Assembly (NCBI RefSeq): GCF_900142535.1
Contig: NZ_FRBE01000002.1
Coordinates: 248,001-312,000, forward strand
Source of the DNA: Fibrobacter sp. UWEL
Lineage (GTDB): Bacteria; Fibrobacterota; Fibrobacteria; Fibrobacterales; Fibrobacteraceae
Length of the DNA stretch: 64,000 bases
Reading direction: 5' to 3'
Shown here: one piece after another, positions 43,041 to 52,370 of the stretch
Layout of the letters: every line of letters begins with the position of its first letter
Position numbering within the stretch: the first letter of the stretch is position 1
The notes under the pieces: model-generated
What the model was told of the DNA's origin: nothing
What the model saw: the letters and a program-made list of their open reading frames with translations, nothing else
Databases searched by the model: none
Translations under genes and position numbers: made by a program

Positions 43041-45581
43041 ATGAGCGAAGAAAGACAAGATTCTACCCTTGGACTATCGAATGTAAACCATCTTGAAAAG
43101 CTTTATAACGGATGGTTTTTGGACTACGCCAGCTATGTGATTCTGGACCGCGCCGTTCCTTACTTCGAGGACGGTCTCAAGCCGGTGCAGCGCCGCATTC
43201 TGCATTCCCTTTTTGAAAACCACGACGGCCGCTACCAGAAGGTGGCTACCATCGTGGGTCGTACCATGGCTTATCACCCTCATGGTGATGCATCCATCGG
43301 TGATGCTCTGGTGGGCTTGGGCCAGAAGGGCCTGCTCATTGACACCCAGGGTAACTGGGGTAACCCCTTTACCGGTGACCGTGCCGCAGCCCCCCGATAC
43401 ATCGAAGGCCGACTGACACCGTTTGCCGTGGACGTGGTGTTCAATCCCGAAACTACGGAATGGATTCCCAGCTACGACGGTCGTAGCGAAGAACCGGTGA
43501 CCCTCCCCGTCAAGTTCCCCCTGCTTTTGGCACAGGGCGTAGACGGTATTGCTGTGGGTCTTTCCACCTACATCCTCCCCCACAACTTCCGCGAACTTTG
43601 CCAGGCAAGCATCGACTACCTCCGCGGCAAGAAAGTGGTTCTCTATCCGGACTTCTTTACCGGCGGCATCATCGATGTTTCCGACTACAATGATGGTCAG
43701 CGAGGCGGCAAGGTTAAGGTTCGTGCCAAGATCGAAAAGGTGGACAACAAGACTTTGGCCATTAAGGAAATTCCTTATGGCACCACTACCGTAAGCCTGA
43801 TCGAAAGCATCGTGAAGGCCAACGAAAAGGGCAAGATCAAGATTAAGCATGTGGACGACAATACCAGCCAGTCCGTGGAAATTTTGATCCACCTGCAGCC
43901 GGGCACCGACCCCCAGGTGGCCATGAACGCCCTCTACGCCTTTACCGACTGCGAAAAGAGCCTGTCCCCCTGCACCTGCGTCATCGTAGACAAGCATCCC
44001 AAGTTCCTGGGCGTATCCGAAATTCTGAAGATGAATACGGATCATACGGTTCAATTATTGAAATGGGAACTGGAAAACGAACGTAAGCATCTGGACGACA
44101 AGTGGCACATGACCAGTCTGGAAAAGATCTTCATCGAAAAGAAGGTCTACCAGGTCATCGAAAACGCCAAGAGTCGTGACGAAATGGTCCAGCTTATTGA
44201 CGACGGTCTTAAGCCCTACATCAAGCATCTGCGTCGCGAAGTCACTCAGGAAGAAATCCTGAAGCTGGCAGAAATTCCTATCCGCCGTATCAGCCGATTC
44301 GACCGTAAGAAGGCCGATGAACTGTTGGCAGAACTGGACGCAAGCATCCAGCAGAATACCTTCAATCAGGAACACATTACGGACTACACCATCGACCACT
44401 TCAAGAACATCCTGAAGAAGTACGGCGAAGGCAAGGAACGTAAGAGCGAGATTGCTGAATTCGGCAAGGTGGAAGCGGTTCATGTGGCCATTGCCAACCA
44501 GAAGCTCTATGTAAACCGCAAGGAAGGCTTCCTGGGTACCGGCATGAAGAAAGAAGAATACCTCTTCGACGTGTCCGAGTACGACGACCTTATCGTGTTC
44601 AAGGCCGACGGAAGCTTTAAGGTGGTCAAGGTCAGCGACAAGGACTTCGTGGGCAAGGACATTATTCTCGTCGAAAAATTCAAGAAGGACGACGACCGTC
44701 ACATTTATAACGTCATCCACCTGGACGGTAAAGACGGAGCCTACTACATCAAGCGATTTAACGTGGGTGGCGTTACCCGCGACAAGGATTACTTCATGGG
44801 CAAGGGCAAGCCGGGCAGCAAAATCCTGTATATGTCCAGCAACATGAATGGCGAAGCCGAAGTGGTAGAAGTCACCCTGAAGCCCCGTCCCCGCACCAAG
44901 CTGAACTTTGAAGTGGACTTCAGCACCATCGAAGTGAAGGGTCGCGGAGCCATGGGCAACATCGTGACAAAGTATCCCGTCAAGAGCATCAAACGTCTGC
45001 GCAAGGGCGTAAGCACCCTGGGAGCCCGCGTACTGTACTTTGACGCCCCCAGCGGTGTAATCAGCACCCAGAAGAAGGGCGACCGCATTGGTGAGTTTGG
45101 CGAAAAGGACAAAATCTTGATCGTCAAGGAAAACGGTTCTGCCCGCGTCCATGACATGGCCGACCCGATTATTGTGGGTACTGGCATCAAGTATATCCAC
45201 AAGTACGACCCGACACAGATTTTCTCTATTCTGTACTTTGAAGGCGGAAACTTCAACTACATGGTCAAGCGATTCAACCTGGATGGCTGCCCCATGACTA
45301 CGGAGTTCAACCTGATTTCCGACCACAAGGATTCCAAGATGATCGAGTTCTTTGCCTCTAACGATGCCAAGGAACTGATGGAATACCAGGTAGGTCGCGA
45401 AGTCCAGAAGGAAGAACTGGACCTGACGGAAGTTGCAGAAATCAAGGGCTACAAGGCTCTTGGCAGCAAGTTTACCGCCAAGAAGGTGAAGCGCGTTAGC
45501 CGCATTTCTCCCGCCGACTCATTCGACGATGGAGCAAGTGAATCCGACGACGCAGACGACGCCGAACCCAGTCTATTCTAG
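43041..45581 (+). CDS. parC: DNA topoisomerase IV subunit A
   Basis: An 846-residue type IIA topoisomerase A subunit, which cuts and rejoins DNA through a catalytic Tyr to unlink daughter chromosomes. The Tyr is in AAPRYIEGRL at residue 120, the same number as in E. coli ParC. YHPHGDASIGDALVGLGQ (quinolone-region equivalent) and the coiled-coil gate (LELEN/EEILKLAEIPIRRI region) follow. The C-terminal part is a beta-pinwheel without a clear GyrA box, favouring ParC over GyrA. The partner parE is not in the window. The last 40 residues are acidic. Strong codon bias suggests high expression. Confidence 0.85.
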   Translation: MSEERQDSTLGLSNVNHLEKLYNGWFLDYASYVILDRAVPYFEDGLKPVQRRILHSLFENHDGRYQKVATIVGRTMAYHPHGDASIGDALVGLGQKGLLIDTQGNWGNPFTGDRAAAPRYIEGRLTPFAVDVVFNPETTEWIPSYDGRSEEPVTLPVKFPLLLAQGVDGIAVGLSTYILPHNFRELCQASIDYLRGKKVVLYPDFFTGGIIDVSDYNDGQRGGKVKVRAKIEKVDNKTLAIKEIPYGTTTVSLIESIVKANEKGKIKIKHVDDNTSQSVEILIHLQPGTDPQVAMNALYAFTDCEKSLSPCTCVIVDKHPKFLGVSEILKMNTDHTVQLLKWELENERKHLDDKWHMTSLEKIFIEKKVYQVIENAKSRDEMVQLIDDGLKPYIKHLRREVTQEEILKLAEIPIRRISRFDRKKADELLAELDASIQQNTFNQEHITDYTIDHFKNILKKYGEGKERKSEIAEFGKVEAVHVAIANQKLYVNRKEGFLGTGMKKEEYLFDVSEYDDLIVFKADGSFKVVKVSDKDFVGKDIILVEKFKKDDDRHIYNVIHLDGKDGAYYIKRFNVGGVTRDKDYFMGKGKPGSKILYMSSNMNGEAEVVEVTLKPRPRTKLNFEVDFSTIEVKGRGAMGNIVTKYPVKSIKRLRKGVSTLGARVLYFDAPSGVISTQKKGDRIGEFGEKDKILIVKENGSARVHDMADPIIVGTGIKYIHKYDPTQIFSILYFEGGNFNYMVKRFNLDGCPMTTEFNLISDHKDSKMIEFFASNDAKELMEYQVGREVQKEELDLTEVAEIKGYKALGSKFTAKKVKRVSRISPADSFDDGASESDDADDAEPSLF

Positions 45582-45606
45582 ACCGCGAGGCTAATCCATT
45601 TCTCAT

Positions 45607-45641
45607 AAGGGCCTGCAGTAAAAAACTGCAGGCCCTTTTTA
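45607..45641 (+). terminator. Rho-independent terminator after parC
   Basis: AAGGGCCTGCAGT pairs perfectly with ACTGCAGGCCCTT around five A residues, followed by TTTA. This is a very stable hairpin. Confidence 0.93.
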
Positions 45642-45695
45642 CAATGTTTATTTTTATTTCGATAATACAGATGTAACAAAGAACCTGAGGAACTT

Positions 45696-46283
45696 ATGTC
45701 CGTATATGTTGATGACTACGTTTATTTTGTTGGATTGCCCGAAAGAATTGATGCTCTTTGGAAAGAGTATTTAGATGCGCAAGAAAATGTTGTTCAGAGA
45801 GCACTAGGATTCCGTCCCACCGTAGATATGGTGGACGACAACCACACCATCTATAACGGCAGCATCGGCGTCATCGCGTCGAAGCGTTCGCTCAATGGCA
45901 AAGCAGTTCTCAGCGTATCCACCACGGGAGACTGCTACGGACATGGGTTTGGAGACGAAGAGCGAAGTGAATTCAATCCCATCCTATTAAGATTAGATCC
46001 GAAAAACTGGGAATCTGGAGAAGTTTCTCGCATTCAGAAAACTTACGTTGGTTCACGTCTTGCATGGATCAAGGATCCCAACGAGGTGTTCTTCAAAAAC
46101 TGCAAAAATGAAGATGCCCCTGACCCTAATCAAATAACAGAACTATATGAAGAATTCCACAAAAGCACCGCAAGTGACCATGTAGTCAGGCAATTCATCA
46201 AGCGTAAGCAAGAAGAAGATTCTCGATATTTCGCCTATCGAAAAAGTTCTTTCTGTTGCGACGAAGAATGTGTAGAGCAATAA
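45696..46283 (+). CDS. Hypothetical protein, 195 residues
   Basis: A soluble protein with no recognised domain. It has an N-terminal YVYFVGLPERIDALWKEY segment, a Gly/His patch (DCYGHGFGDEE) and a Cys cluster near the end (SFCCDEEC) that could bind metal. TGAGGAA lies just before the ATG. The gene is noticeably richer in A/T-ending codons than parC upstream, which may mean low expression or later acquisition. It converges with nadE, leaving only two bases between stops. Confidence 0.65.
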   Translation: MSVYVDDYVYFVGLPERIDALWKEYLDAQENVVQRALGFRPTVDMVDDNHTIYNGSIGVIASKRSLNGKAVLSVSTTGDCYGHGFGDEERSEFNPILLRLDPKNWESGEVSRIQKTYVGSRLAWIKDPNEVFFKNCKNEDAPDPNQITELYEEFHKSTASDHVVRQFIKRKQEEDSRYFAYRKSSFCCDEECVEQ

Positions 46284-46285
46284 GA

Positions 46286-48265
46286 CTAGCTTTCCAGCCA
46301 ATCACTGAAACTTGCATCCGAGGGCATTCTCCAGTCTGCACGAGGAGACAAGGAGATGGTACCAACCTTAGGGCCATCGGGAATGCAACTGCGCTTGAAC
46401 TGCTGAGTAAAGAAGCGGCGTACAAACAGCTTCAGGCAGCGTTCCAGTTCTTCGTCCGGATAGGTGCCGGCAAAAGCAATCTTAGCCAGATACAGAAGCT
46501 TTGCAGGTTCTGCCCCGTACTTAGCAAAATGGTACAGATAGAAATCATGAATTTCATAAGCACCCAAGATGGACTCCGTCTTCTGGGCAATCTGGCCATT
46601 GGCATCGGCAGGGAGTAATTCCGGAGAAACAGGCGTATCCAAAATATCGCGAAGCACAGCAGAAAGTTCATCCGCAGTCTTTTCATCAGCAATAAAGTTA
46701 CGAGCGCGGTCTGCGTACCAGGCCACCACATGGCGCACCAGAGTCTTCGGGATATCGCAGTTCACTGCATACATGGACATGTGATCGGCATTATAAGTGC
46801 TCCAGCCCAACGCAATTTCAGACAGGTCACCAGTACCAACCACGATACCGCCTTCCTTGTTGGCAACATCCATCAGGATCTGCGTACGTTCGCGGGCCTG
46901 AACGTTTTCGTAAGTCACGTTCAACACAGCAGGGTCATGTCCAATGTCGCTAAAGTGCTGCATACAAGCATCCTTGATGGATACGGTACGCAGTTCAACG
47001 CCCAATAGTTCCGCCATAGTCACCGCATTATTTTTCGTGCGGTTAGTTGTTCCAAAGCCGGGCATGGTCAGCACTAGAATTTCGGAAGCAGGGCGATTCA
47101 TCAGTTTGAAAGTTTCAGCAATCACCAGCAAAGCCAGCGTAGAATCCAGGCCACCGCTCAAGCCCACCACAGCGCGCTTGGAGTGAGAGGCTTCCATACG
47201 TTTTGCAAGGCCAGCACACTGAATGTTAAAGATTTCACGGCAGTTGGAATCGCGGGTTTCCACGTTACCCGGCACGAAGGGAGTAGAACAGATAAAGCGG
47301 TTCAAGACCTTCACTTCCGGCAGGGGGCCGAATTCTGCAGCAGTTGCAAAATAGGGTGTTGCGTCAAAATCCTGGAAGGAACCTTCGCTCAGGCGCTGCA
47401 TATTCAGGCGCTGAACGTCCACATCCGCATAAATAATTTCGGACTCGCGACCGTAATCCTTACGTTCCGCAAGCATGCTTCCGTTTTCAGCAATCATCAG
47501 GTGACCGCTAAAGACCATGTCCGTAGTAGATTCCTGCACACCAGCAGAAGAATAAACGTAGGCCGCCATGCAACGAGCAGACTGGTTCATCACCAGGTTA
47601 CGGCGGTAATCGCCCTTCCCCACCAACGCATCGCTGGCAGAAAGGTTCAGGATAACGTTTGCTCCAGCCAAGGCCAGTTCACCGCTAGGCGGCATGGGAG
47701 TCCAAAGGTCTTCGCAAAGTTCCACGCCAAAGCAAATTTCGGCCCCCGCATTTTCAGCATCACAGCCAGCCACAGAACTTACGCCACTACGAATGAAGTT
47801 AGTTACAGGCACTTCGCCAAAGCCCGGGAAATCCCAGGTAATGCGATCTGCAGAATTCAGCAAGTCGCGACCGCTATTGAAGTGACGCTTCTCGTAGAAT
47901 TCGCGCTGGTTGGGCAAATGAATCTTGGGAGTCACTGCAATGAGCTGGCCACGCTGCACAAAAGCAGCACAGTTATAAAGGCGACCAAACATACGCAGAG
48001 GCAAACCCACTGCAACAATCATATCGGAATCCGCAAACGCTTCTGCAATCTTCTGAAGGCTACCATAAGCATTCTTCAATAGCAGTTCCTGATGGAACAA
48101 GTCACTGCAGGTGTATCCTGTAATGCACAGTTCAGGAAACACGGTAACAGCGGTCCCATTTTCCTGAGCAAGCTTACCGCAGCGAATAATCTCCGCAGTG
48201 TTAAAGGCAGTATCCGCAACCTTCAGGTTGGGGCAAACAGAAGCAAATCGATAAAATCCGAACAT
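46286..48265 (-). CDS. nadE: Glutamine-dependent NAD+ synthetase
   Basis: A 659-residue two-domain enzyme that makes NAD+ from nicotinate adenine dinucleotide using glutamine as the nitrogen source. The N-terminal nitrilase-type glutaminase shows its triad: Glu in FPELCITGY (about residue 45), Lys in TPKIHLPNQREF (about 115) and Cys in FGVELCEDLW (about 180). The synthetase domain has the P-loop GLSGGLDSTLALL (about 365-377) and later GTGDLSEIALGW. Length fits the fused class. It lies next to the NifA-like and glutamate synthase genes, consistent with a nitrogen-related neighbourhood. Confidence 0.93.
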   Translation of the reverse strand: MFGFYRFASVCPNLKVADTAFNTAEIIRCGKLAQENGTAVTVFPELCITGYTCSDLFHQELLLKNAYGSLQKIAEAFADSDMIVAVGLPLRMFGRLYNCAAFVQRGQLIAVTPKIHLPNQREFYEKRHFNSGRDLLNSADRITWDFPGFGEVPVTNFIRSGVSSVAGCDAENAGAEICFGVELCEDLWTPMPPSGELALAGANVILNLSASDALVGKGDYRRNLVMNQSARCMAAYVYSSAGVQESTTDMVFSGHLMIAENGSMLAERKDYGRESEIIYADVDVQRLNMQRLSEGSFQDFDATPYFATAAEFGPLPEVKVLNRFICSTPFVPGNVETRDSNCREIFNIQCAGLAKRMEASHSKRAVVGLSGGLDSTLALLVIAETFKLMNRPASEILVLTMPGFGTTNRTKNNAVTMAELLGVELRTVSIKDACMQHFSDIGHDPAVLNVTYENVQARERTQILMDVANKEGGIVVGTGDLSEIALGWSTYNADHMSMYAVNCDIPKTLVRHVVAWYADRARNFIADEKTADELSAVLRDILDTPVSPELLPADANGQIAQKTESILGAYEIHDFYLYHFAKYGAEPAKLLYLAKIAFAGTYPDEELERCLKLFVRRFFTQQFKRSCIPDGPKVGTISLSPRADWRMPSDASFSDWLES

Positions 48266-48277
48266 GCCACAAATATA

Positions 48278-48308
48278 AAAAAGGTCCCCCTTACGGGAGA
48301 CCTCTTTT
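48278..48308 (-). terminator. Terminator-like hairpin between nadE and the NifA-like gene
   Basis: Read on the minus strand, AGGTCTCCC pairs with GGGGGACCT around GTAA, followed by TTTTTATA. It lies 17 bases after the stop of the NifA-like gene and separates it from nadE. Confidence 0.8.
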
Positions 48309-48325
48309 CACTCAAATAAACATCT

Positions 48326-49843
48326 TTACTTGGTATTCAGTCCCAGCTTGTTCATGCGATAGTTCATCATGCGGGGGCTGACACCCAGCTCACGGCCTGC
48401 AGCGGAAATATTTCCGTTGTTGCGCTTGATAGCTTCGGTGATCAGTTCACGTTCGTAGTTATTCATCATCACATCCAGCGGGGCGTTCTTCATTTCAGCA
48501 GAAATGATGGAGCCGGTGCTAAGGCTAGTCTGCAGCGAAGGCGGCAGGTTGTAGCTATGGATGCAATCGTCACTTGCAGTAAGAACGGCACGTTCCATGC
48601 AGTTCTCCAATTCACGAACGTTACCCGGCCAATGATAGCTCATGAGCAGATTAATGGCGGTTGTAGACAAACGAACAACTTTCTTGCTGTAACGCAGGTT
48701 CATCTTTTCAATGAAGTGTTCTGCCAACAAGATAATGTCACTCTGGCGCTTTGCCAAGTCCGGCATGGAAATCGGGAAAATGTTCAGGCGGTAGAACAAG
48801 TCTTCGCGGAACAGTTTCTTTTCCATCAGTTCTTCCAGATTGCGGCTAGTTGCAGCCAGGAAGCGAACATCGGAATGAAGTTCTTCGTTACTACCCACAC
48901 GGCTGAAAGTCTTTTCCTGCAAGAAGCGGAGAAGCTTCACCTGTGTCTGCATGGTCAAATCACCAATTTCGTCCAGGAAGAGAGTACCGCCATTGGCTGC
49001 TTCTGCACGACCGATACGGCGGTTCACAGCACCAGTAAAGGCACCCTTTTCATGGCCGAACAGTTCGCTTTCAACCAGGTTTTCCGGAAGGGCAGCGCAG
49101 TTCAAGGTAATGAAAGGCTTATCCTTACGGGAAGACAAATTCACGATAGCGCGGGCGATCATTTCCTTACCAGTACCGCTACCACCACGAATCAGAACGG
49201 TTGCATCAGAGGGTGCCACCTGACGAGTCTGTTCATACACAATCTGCATTTCGCGGCAGTTACCCACCAGTTCCGTGGGATTACCGGACAACATATCACG
49301 CAGCTTCTGGTTTTCTTCCAGCAAGGCGGCATGTTCAGAATGGACTTCCTGACATTCGTTGGCGGCATCACCCGTAATGTTGGCGATGATTTCCAGCAAG
49401 GCAACGTCATGATCCAAATCCGTGGTCACATCCACCGGGCGGTCCACAGAAAGAGTACCGATGACCTGTTCATCATGAACCAGAGGCACGCAAATGAAGG
49501 CCACCTGGGAATCGTAATTACGAGAACCCGTACGGTTCAGGAAGCGAGAATCCTTACGCAAGTCGGGAATCACATGGCTACGTCCCGTTTCAGCAACGTG
49601 ACCTGTAATACCTTCACCCATATGGTACTGACCCAACTGCTTTTCAGCTTCCGTCATACCGTGGGAAGCTTCAATCTTCAAGGTATCACCAAAGCGCAAG
49701 GTGAATGTACCACGAAGCATGCCAAGTTCTGTATCCAAAATGGCAAGAACATTGGACAGCAGCTTTTCTGCATCACGTTCGTGAATGATAGCTGCGCTAA
49801 TCTTTTGAATAACCGAGATTTCTGGACCGATTGGCTGTTTCAT
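48326..49843 (-). CDS. NifA-like sigma-54-dependent activator (GAF-AAA+-HTH)
   Basis: A 505-residue enhancer-binding protein. A GAF domain fills about residues 20-165 ([19 protein letters not shown]). The AAA+ domain (about 195-420) has Walker [11 protein letters not shown] (usually GESGTGKE), the sigma-54 contact loop [15 protein letters not shown], Walker [13 protein letters not shown] and [11 protein letters not shown]. The C-terminal Fis-type helix-turn-helix is [24 protein letters not shown], close to the NifA type. It should activate sigma-54 promoters in response to a small molecule bound by GAF. No Shine-Dalgarno is seen: the 5' region next to the ATG is a 14-bp tandem repeat. A TTTTAC-N7-GTAAAA palindrome lies 93 bases upstream. 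No nif structural genes are in view, so its targets may be gltB and dapF. Confidence 0.92.
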   Translation of the reverse strand: MKQPIGPEISVIQKISAAIIHERDAEKLLSNVLAILDTELGMLRGTFTLRFGDTLKIEASHGMTEAEKQLGQYHMGEGITGHVAETGRSHVIPDLRKDSRFLNRTGSRNYDSQVAFICVPLVHDEQVIGTLSVDRPVDVTTDLDHDVALLEIIANITGDAANECQEVHSEHAALLEENQKLRDMLSGNPTELVGNCREMQIVYEQTRQVAPSDATVLIRGGSGTGKEMIARAIVNLSSRKDKPFITLNCAALPENLVESELFGHEKGAFTGAVNRRIGRAEAANGGTLFLDEIGDLTMQTQVKLLRFLQEKTFSRVGSNEELHSDVRFLAATSRNLEELMEKKLFREDLFYRLNIFPISMPDLAKRQSDIILLAEHFIEKMNLRYSKKVVRLSTTAINLLMSYHWPGNVRELENCMERAVLTASDDCIHSYNLPPSLQTSLSTGSIISAEMKNAPLDVMMNNYERELITEAIKRNNGNISAAGRELGVSPRMMNYRMNKLGLNTK

Positions 49844-49846
49844 AGG

Positions 49847-49874
49847 CTAATGGTTAGTGGCTAGTGGTTAGTGG
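49847..49874. repeat. 14-bp direct tandem repeat abutting the NifA-like start codon
   Basis: CTAATGGTTAGTGG is followed directly by CTAGTGGTTAGTGG (one mismatch), ending 3 bases from the ATG on the minus strand. It takes the place where a ribosome-binding site would be. Confidence 0.85.
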
Positions 49875-49935
49875 CTCGCGCCTGCGGCACTTTGAGGTTT
49901 CGCGGGCTAATATTTCTGGTTTCAAATATACTTTG

Positions 49936-49954
49936 TTTTACAGAAAGTGTAAAA
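49936..49954. promoter_or_regulatory. TTTTAC-N7-GTAAAA palindrome upstream of the NifA-like gene
   Basis: TTTTAC, AGAAAGT, GTAAAA. It ends right at the dapL stop codon and is the only palindrome of this type ahead of the activator gene. No sigma-54 -24/-12 pair is seen between it and the gene, so it may serve autoregulation of a sigma-70 promoter. Inference. Confidence 0.55.
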
Positions 49955-51163
49955 TTAAAGTTTTTCCTTGATTCGTTTCAAGGCGACCTTGGTCTGTTCA
50001 TGATCTCCGAAGGCGGTCAAGCGGAAGTATCCTTCACCACAGGGGCCAAAGCCAGATCCCGGAGTTCCCACCACTTCGCAAGTACCAAGCAGACGATCGA
50101 AGAAGTCGAAAGACTTTTCGCCATTTTCCAGCTTCCACCAGATATAGGGAGCGTGTTCGCCACCAAATACGGTGTAACCGGCAGCAGTCAGCTCGGAGCG
50201 GATCATAGCAGCGGTGTCCATATAGCCCTTGATGACAGCCTTAGTCTGTTCCCAACCTACGGGAGTATAAATAGATTCGGCAGCACGCTGGACAACGTAG
50301 TTCACGCCGTTAAACTTAGTGCACTGACGGCGATTCCACATGGAGCGAAGCTTGCCCAGTTCATGAGGCACGATGGTGTAAGCGCAACGGACTCCGGTAA
50401 AGCCAGCAGTCTTACTGAAACTGCGGAATTCGATTGCGCAGTTGCGGGCACCCGGAATTTCATAAATGGAGTGAGGCAGAGATTCATCCTGGATGTAGCA
50501 GTTATAAGCACCATCGAACAGGATCAGAGCGCCGGTTTCGTTGGCGTAATCCACAAACTTCTGCAAAGTTTCGCGGCTAAGAACAGTTCCCGTCGGGTTG
50601 TTGGGGCTGCACAGGTAAATCAGCTGCACCGGATTCTTGGGAAGCTCCGGCTGGAAATTGTTTTCGGCGGTAGATGCCAGGTAAGTCACTTCAGAGAAAT
50701 GGCCATCTTCCTGCATAAAGCCCGTACGGCCAGCCATCACGTTGGAGTCCAGATACACAGGGTAAACCGGGTCAGGAATGGCAATCTTCACGTCAGCAGC
50801 AAAAAGTTCCTGGATGTTAGCAACGTCGCACTTGGAGCCATCACTTACAAATACATCATCGGGGTCCATTTCAACGCCGCGGGGAGTATATTCACCGCGA
50901 ATAATAGCTTCACGAAGGAAATCATAACCCTGTTCCGGACCGTAACCGCGGAAGGTGTTCTTGCAAGCCATTTCATCCACAGCCTTGTGCATGGCTTCGA
51001 TAGCGGCGGGGATAATGGGAGTGGTCACGTCACCGATACCCAGGCGGATAATGTCGGCGTTTGCGTGAGTGCCCTGGTATTCCTTAATTTTCTTGGCAAT
51101 GGTAGAAAACAGGTAGCTGCCAGGAAGACGATCGTAGTACGGATTGACAATCTTTTCGTTCAT
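49955..51163 (-). CDS. dapL: LL-diaminopimelate aminotransferase
   Basis: A 402-residue PLP enzyme that converts tetrahydrodipicolinate directly to LL-diaminopimelate with glutamate as amino donor. It bypasses the succinylase/acetylase branch of lysine and peptidoglycan precursor synthesis. Family features: YLFSTIAKKIKEY, IIRLGIGDVTTPI, NTFRGYGPEQGYDFLR, LCSPNNPTGT and the PLP-binding Lys in FRSFSKTAGFTGVRCAY (about residue 265). It lies 53 bases after dapF, the next enzyme of the pathway, and very probably shares the sigma-54 promoter ahead of dapF. Confidence 0.95.
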   Translation of the reverse strand: MNEKIVNPYYDRLPGSYLFSTIAKKIKEYQGTHANADIIRLGIGDVTTPIIPAAIEAMHKAVDEMACKNTFRGYGPEQGYDFLREAIIRGEYTPRGVEMDPDDVFVSDGSKCDVANIQELFAADVKIAIPDPVYPVYLDSNVMAGRTGFMQEDGHFSEVTYLASTAENNFQPELPKNPVQLIYLCSPNNPTGTVLSRETLQKFVDYANETGALILFDGAYNCYIQDESLPHSIYEIPGARNCAIEFRSFSKTAGFTGVRCAYTIVPHELGKLRSMWNRRQCTKFNGVNYVVQRAAESIYTPVGWEQTKAVIKGYMDTAAMIRSELTAAGYTVFGGEHAPYIWWKLENGEKSFDFFDRLLGTCEVVGTPGSGFGPCGEGYFRLTAFGDHEQTKVALKRIKEKL

Positions 51164-51216
51164 TTCTTTTTCTCGTTCTTTATTTTAAATTTCACCTCTC
51201 GGCGCATGGCGGCGAG

Positions 51217-52092
51217 CTAAACCTCGCCTCTAAAGCATTCCTTCGCGGGGCCGGTCATGAGGACTGGTCCGTCTTCTTCGTGCTTGATGTGGAGGGTTCC
51301 GCCATCCAGAACCACGTCGGATTCAAGACCTACGCGGCCAGTACGCTGAGCAGCCACCAGAGTAGCGCAGCTTCCGGTTCCACAAGCCATGGTTACGCCA
51401 CAACCGCGTTCCCACACGCGCATACGGATCTTGCCGGGAGCCACAACTTGGGCAAATTCAATGTTGCAACGGTCCGGGAACTGCTTATCGTGTTCCAGAA
51501 TCGGGCCCCAGTTTTCCAACTGGATTTTTTCAATATCATCCACGAAAATCACAGTGTGGGGATTGCCCATGGAAACGGTTTCGCCAGTAAAGTCGAAGGA
51601 ATCCGCAGTAAGCTTGATGGTTCCTAAGAAATCGCGGGGAGCACCCATATTCACGCAAACCTGAGCATCTTCCAGCTTGTTTGCATCGCCAAGAATTGCG
51701 GGCTTTATCAAGCCGCTCTTGGTATGAAGTACAAAGGAATCCTTGTCACTCAGGCCGCGGGTACGAATGAACTTAGCCACGCAGCGAGTAGCGTTACCGC
51801 ACATGGCCGCTTCGGAACCATCCGCGTTAAAGATTCGCATTTCGAAATCAACACCATTGCCTTTGCCGTCGCTAGTAGCACGAACATCCTTTTCGGCCAC
51901 AACGTATTCTTCGCCACTGTGCAACGGAGTCACAACAACAACCCCATCGGCACCAATACCAAAACGACGATCGCAAAGTTCAATCACGCGCTTTTCCAGG
52001 TCTGCACCCAGAGTCATATCAAAAGCTTCACCCGGTTCCACCAGAACGAAATCGTTTCCGAGACCAGTCCACTTAGAAAATTTCAATGACAT
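51217..52092 (-). CDS. dapF: Diaminopimelate epimerase
   Basis: A 291-residue cofactor-free epimerase that turns LL-diaminopimelate into the meso form. Its two catalytic Cys are in AAMCGNATRCVAKF (about residue 96) and MACGTGSCATLVA (about 237). FSKWTGLGNDFVLV near the start is the family opening. It is the first gene of a dapF-dapL operon. A good -24/-12 sequence lies about 31 bases upstream of the ATG, and three TTAC-N7-GTAA palindromes fill the rest of the upstream region. Confidence 0.94.
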   Translation of the reverse strand: MSLKFSKWTGLGNDFVLVEPGEAFDMTLGADLEKRVIELCDRRFGIGADGVVVVTPLHSGEEYVVAEKDVRATSDGKGNGVDFEMRIFNADGSEAAMCGNATRCVAKFIRTRGLSDKDSFVLHTKSGLIKPAILGDANKLEDAQVCVNMGAPRDFLGTIKLTADSFDFTGETVSMGNPHTVIFVDDIEKIQLENWGPILEHDKQFPDRCNIEFAQVVAPGKIRMRVWERGCGVTMACGTGSCATLVAAQRTGRVGLESDVVLDGGTLHIKHEEDGPVLMTGPAKECFRGEV

Positions 52093-52122
52093 AAATTGTA
52101 ATCCTTAAATTCGCCATAGTAA

Positions 52123-52138
52123 AGCAAAAAACATGCCA
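52123..52138 (-). promoter_or_regulatory. Sigma-54 promoter of dapF-dapL
   Basis: On the minus strand TGGCATGTTTTTTGCT matches the -24/-12 consensus TGGCAYR-N4-TTGCW, with correct GG-GC spacing. Transcription should begin near 52112, about 20 bases before the dapF ATG. Confidence 0.72.
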
Positions 52139-52163
52139 CTTTTACATTTTCAGTAAAAGTGGC
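52135..52163. promoter_or_regulatory. Perfect 11-bp-arm palindrome overlapping the dapF -24 element
   Basis: GCCACTTTTAC, seven bases, GTAAAAGTGGC. The core is TTTTAC-N7-GTAAAA, the same as the sites at 49936 and 60280. Its left arm overlaps the -24 box, so a bound protein could hinder as well as help RNA polymerase. Confidence 0.6.
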
Positions 52164-52221
52164 GAATTTCATTAAATTTTAAAGATTGCGAATCGGATTT
52201 GGATTTCAAGATTTGAAAGAA

Positions 52222-52238
52222 TTTACAAAATATGTAAC
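52222..52238. promoter_or_regulatory. TTTAC-N7-GTAAC palindrome, dapF/SDR intergenic
   Basis: TTTAC-AAAATAT-GTAAC. Its centre is about 118 bases upstream of the predicted dapF start of transcription, a usual enhancer distance for a sigma-54 activator. Confidence 0.55.
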
Positions 52239-52251
52239 AAACGTCTTTATA

Positions 52252-52269
52252 TTTTACACTTTATGTAAC
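52252..52269. promoter_or_regulatory. TTTTAC-N7-GTAAC palindrome, dapF/SDR intergenic
   Basis: TTTTAC-ACTTTAT-GTAAC. Its centre is 31 bases from the previous site, close to three helical turns, which would allow cooperative binding on one DNA face. Confidence 0.55.
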
Positions 52270-52370
52270 ATAGTTTAGATTTTTTCAAAAATGCTGGACG
52301 AAATCCGTCCAAATGCGTAAAAAGCAATCATTACATACAAAATCATAAATCATTTTCTATACTTGCGTCC

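Noticed and set aside
43074-45326. Two long minus-strand frames opposite parC
   Set aside because: Shadows of a highly biased gene; no start signals or domains.
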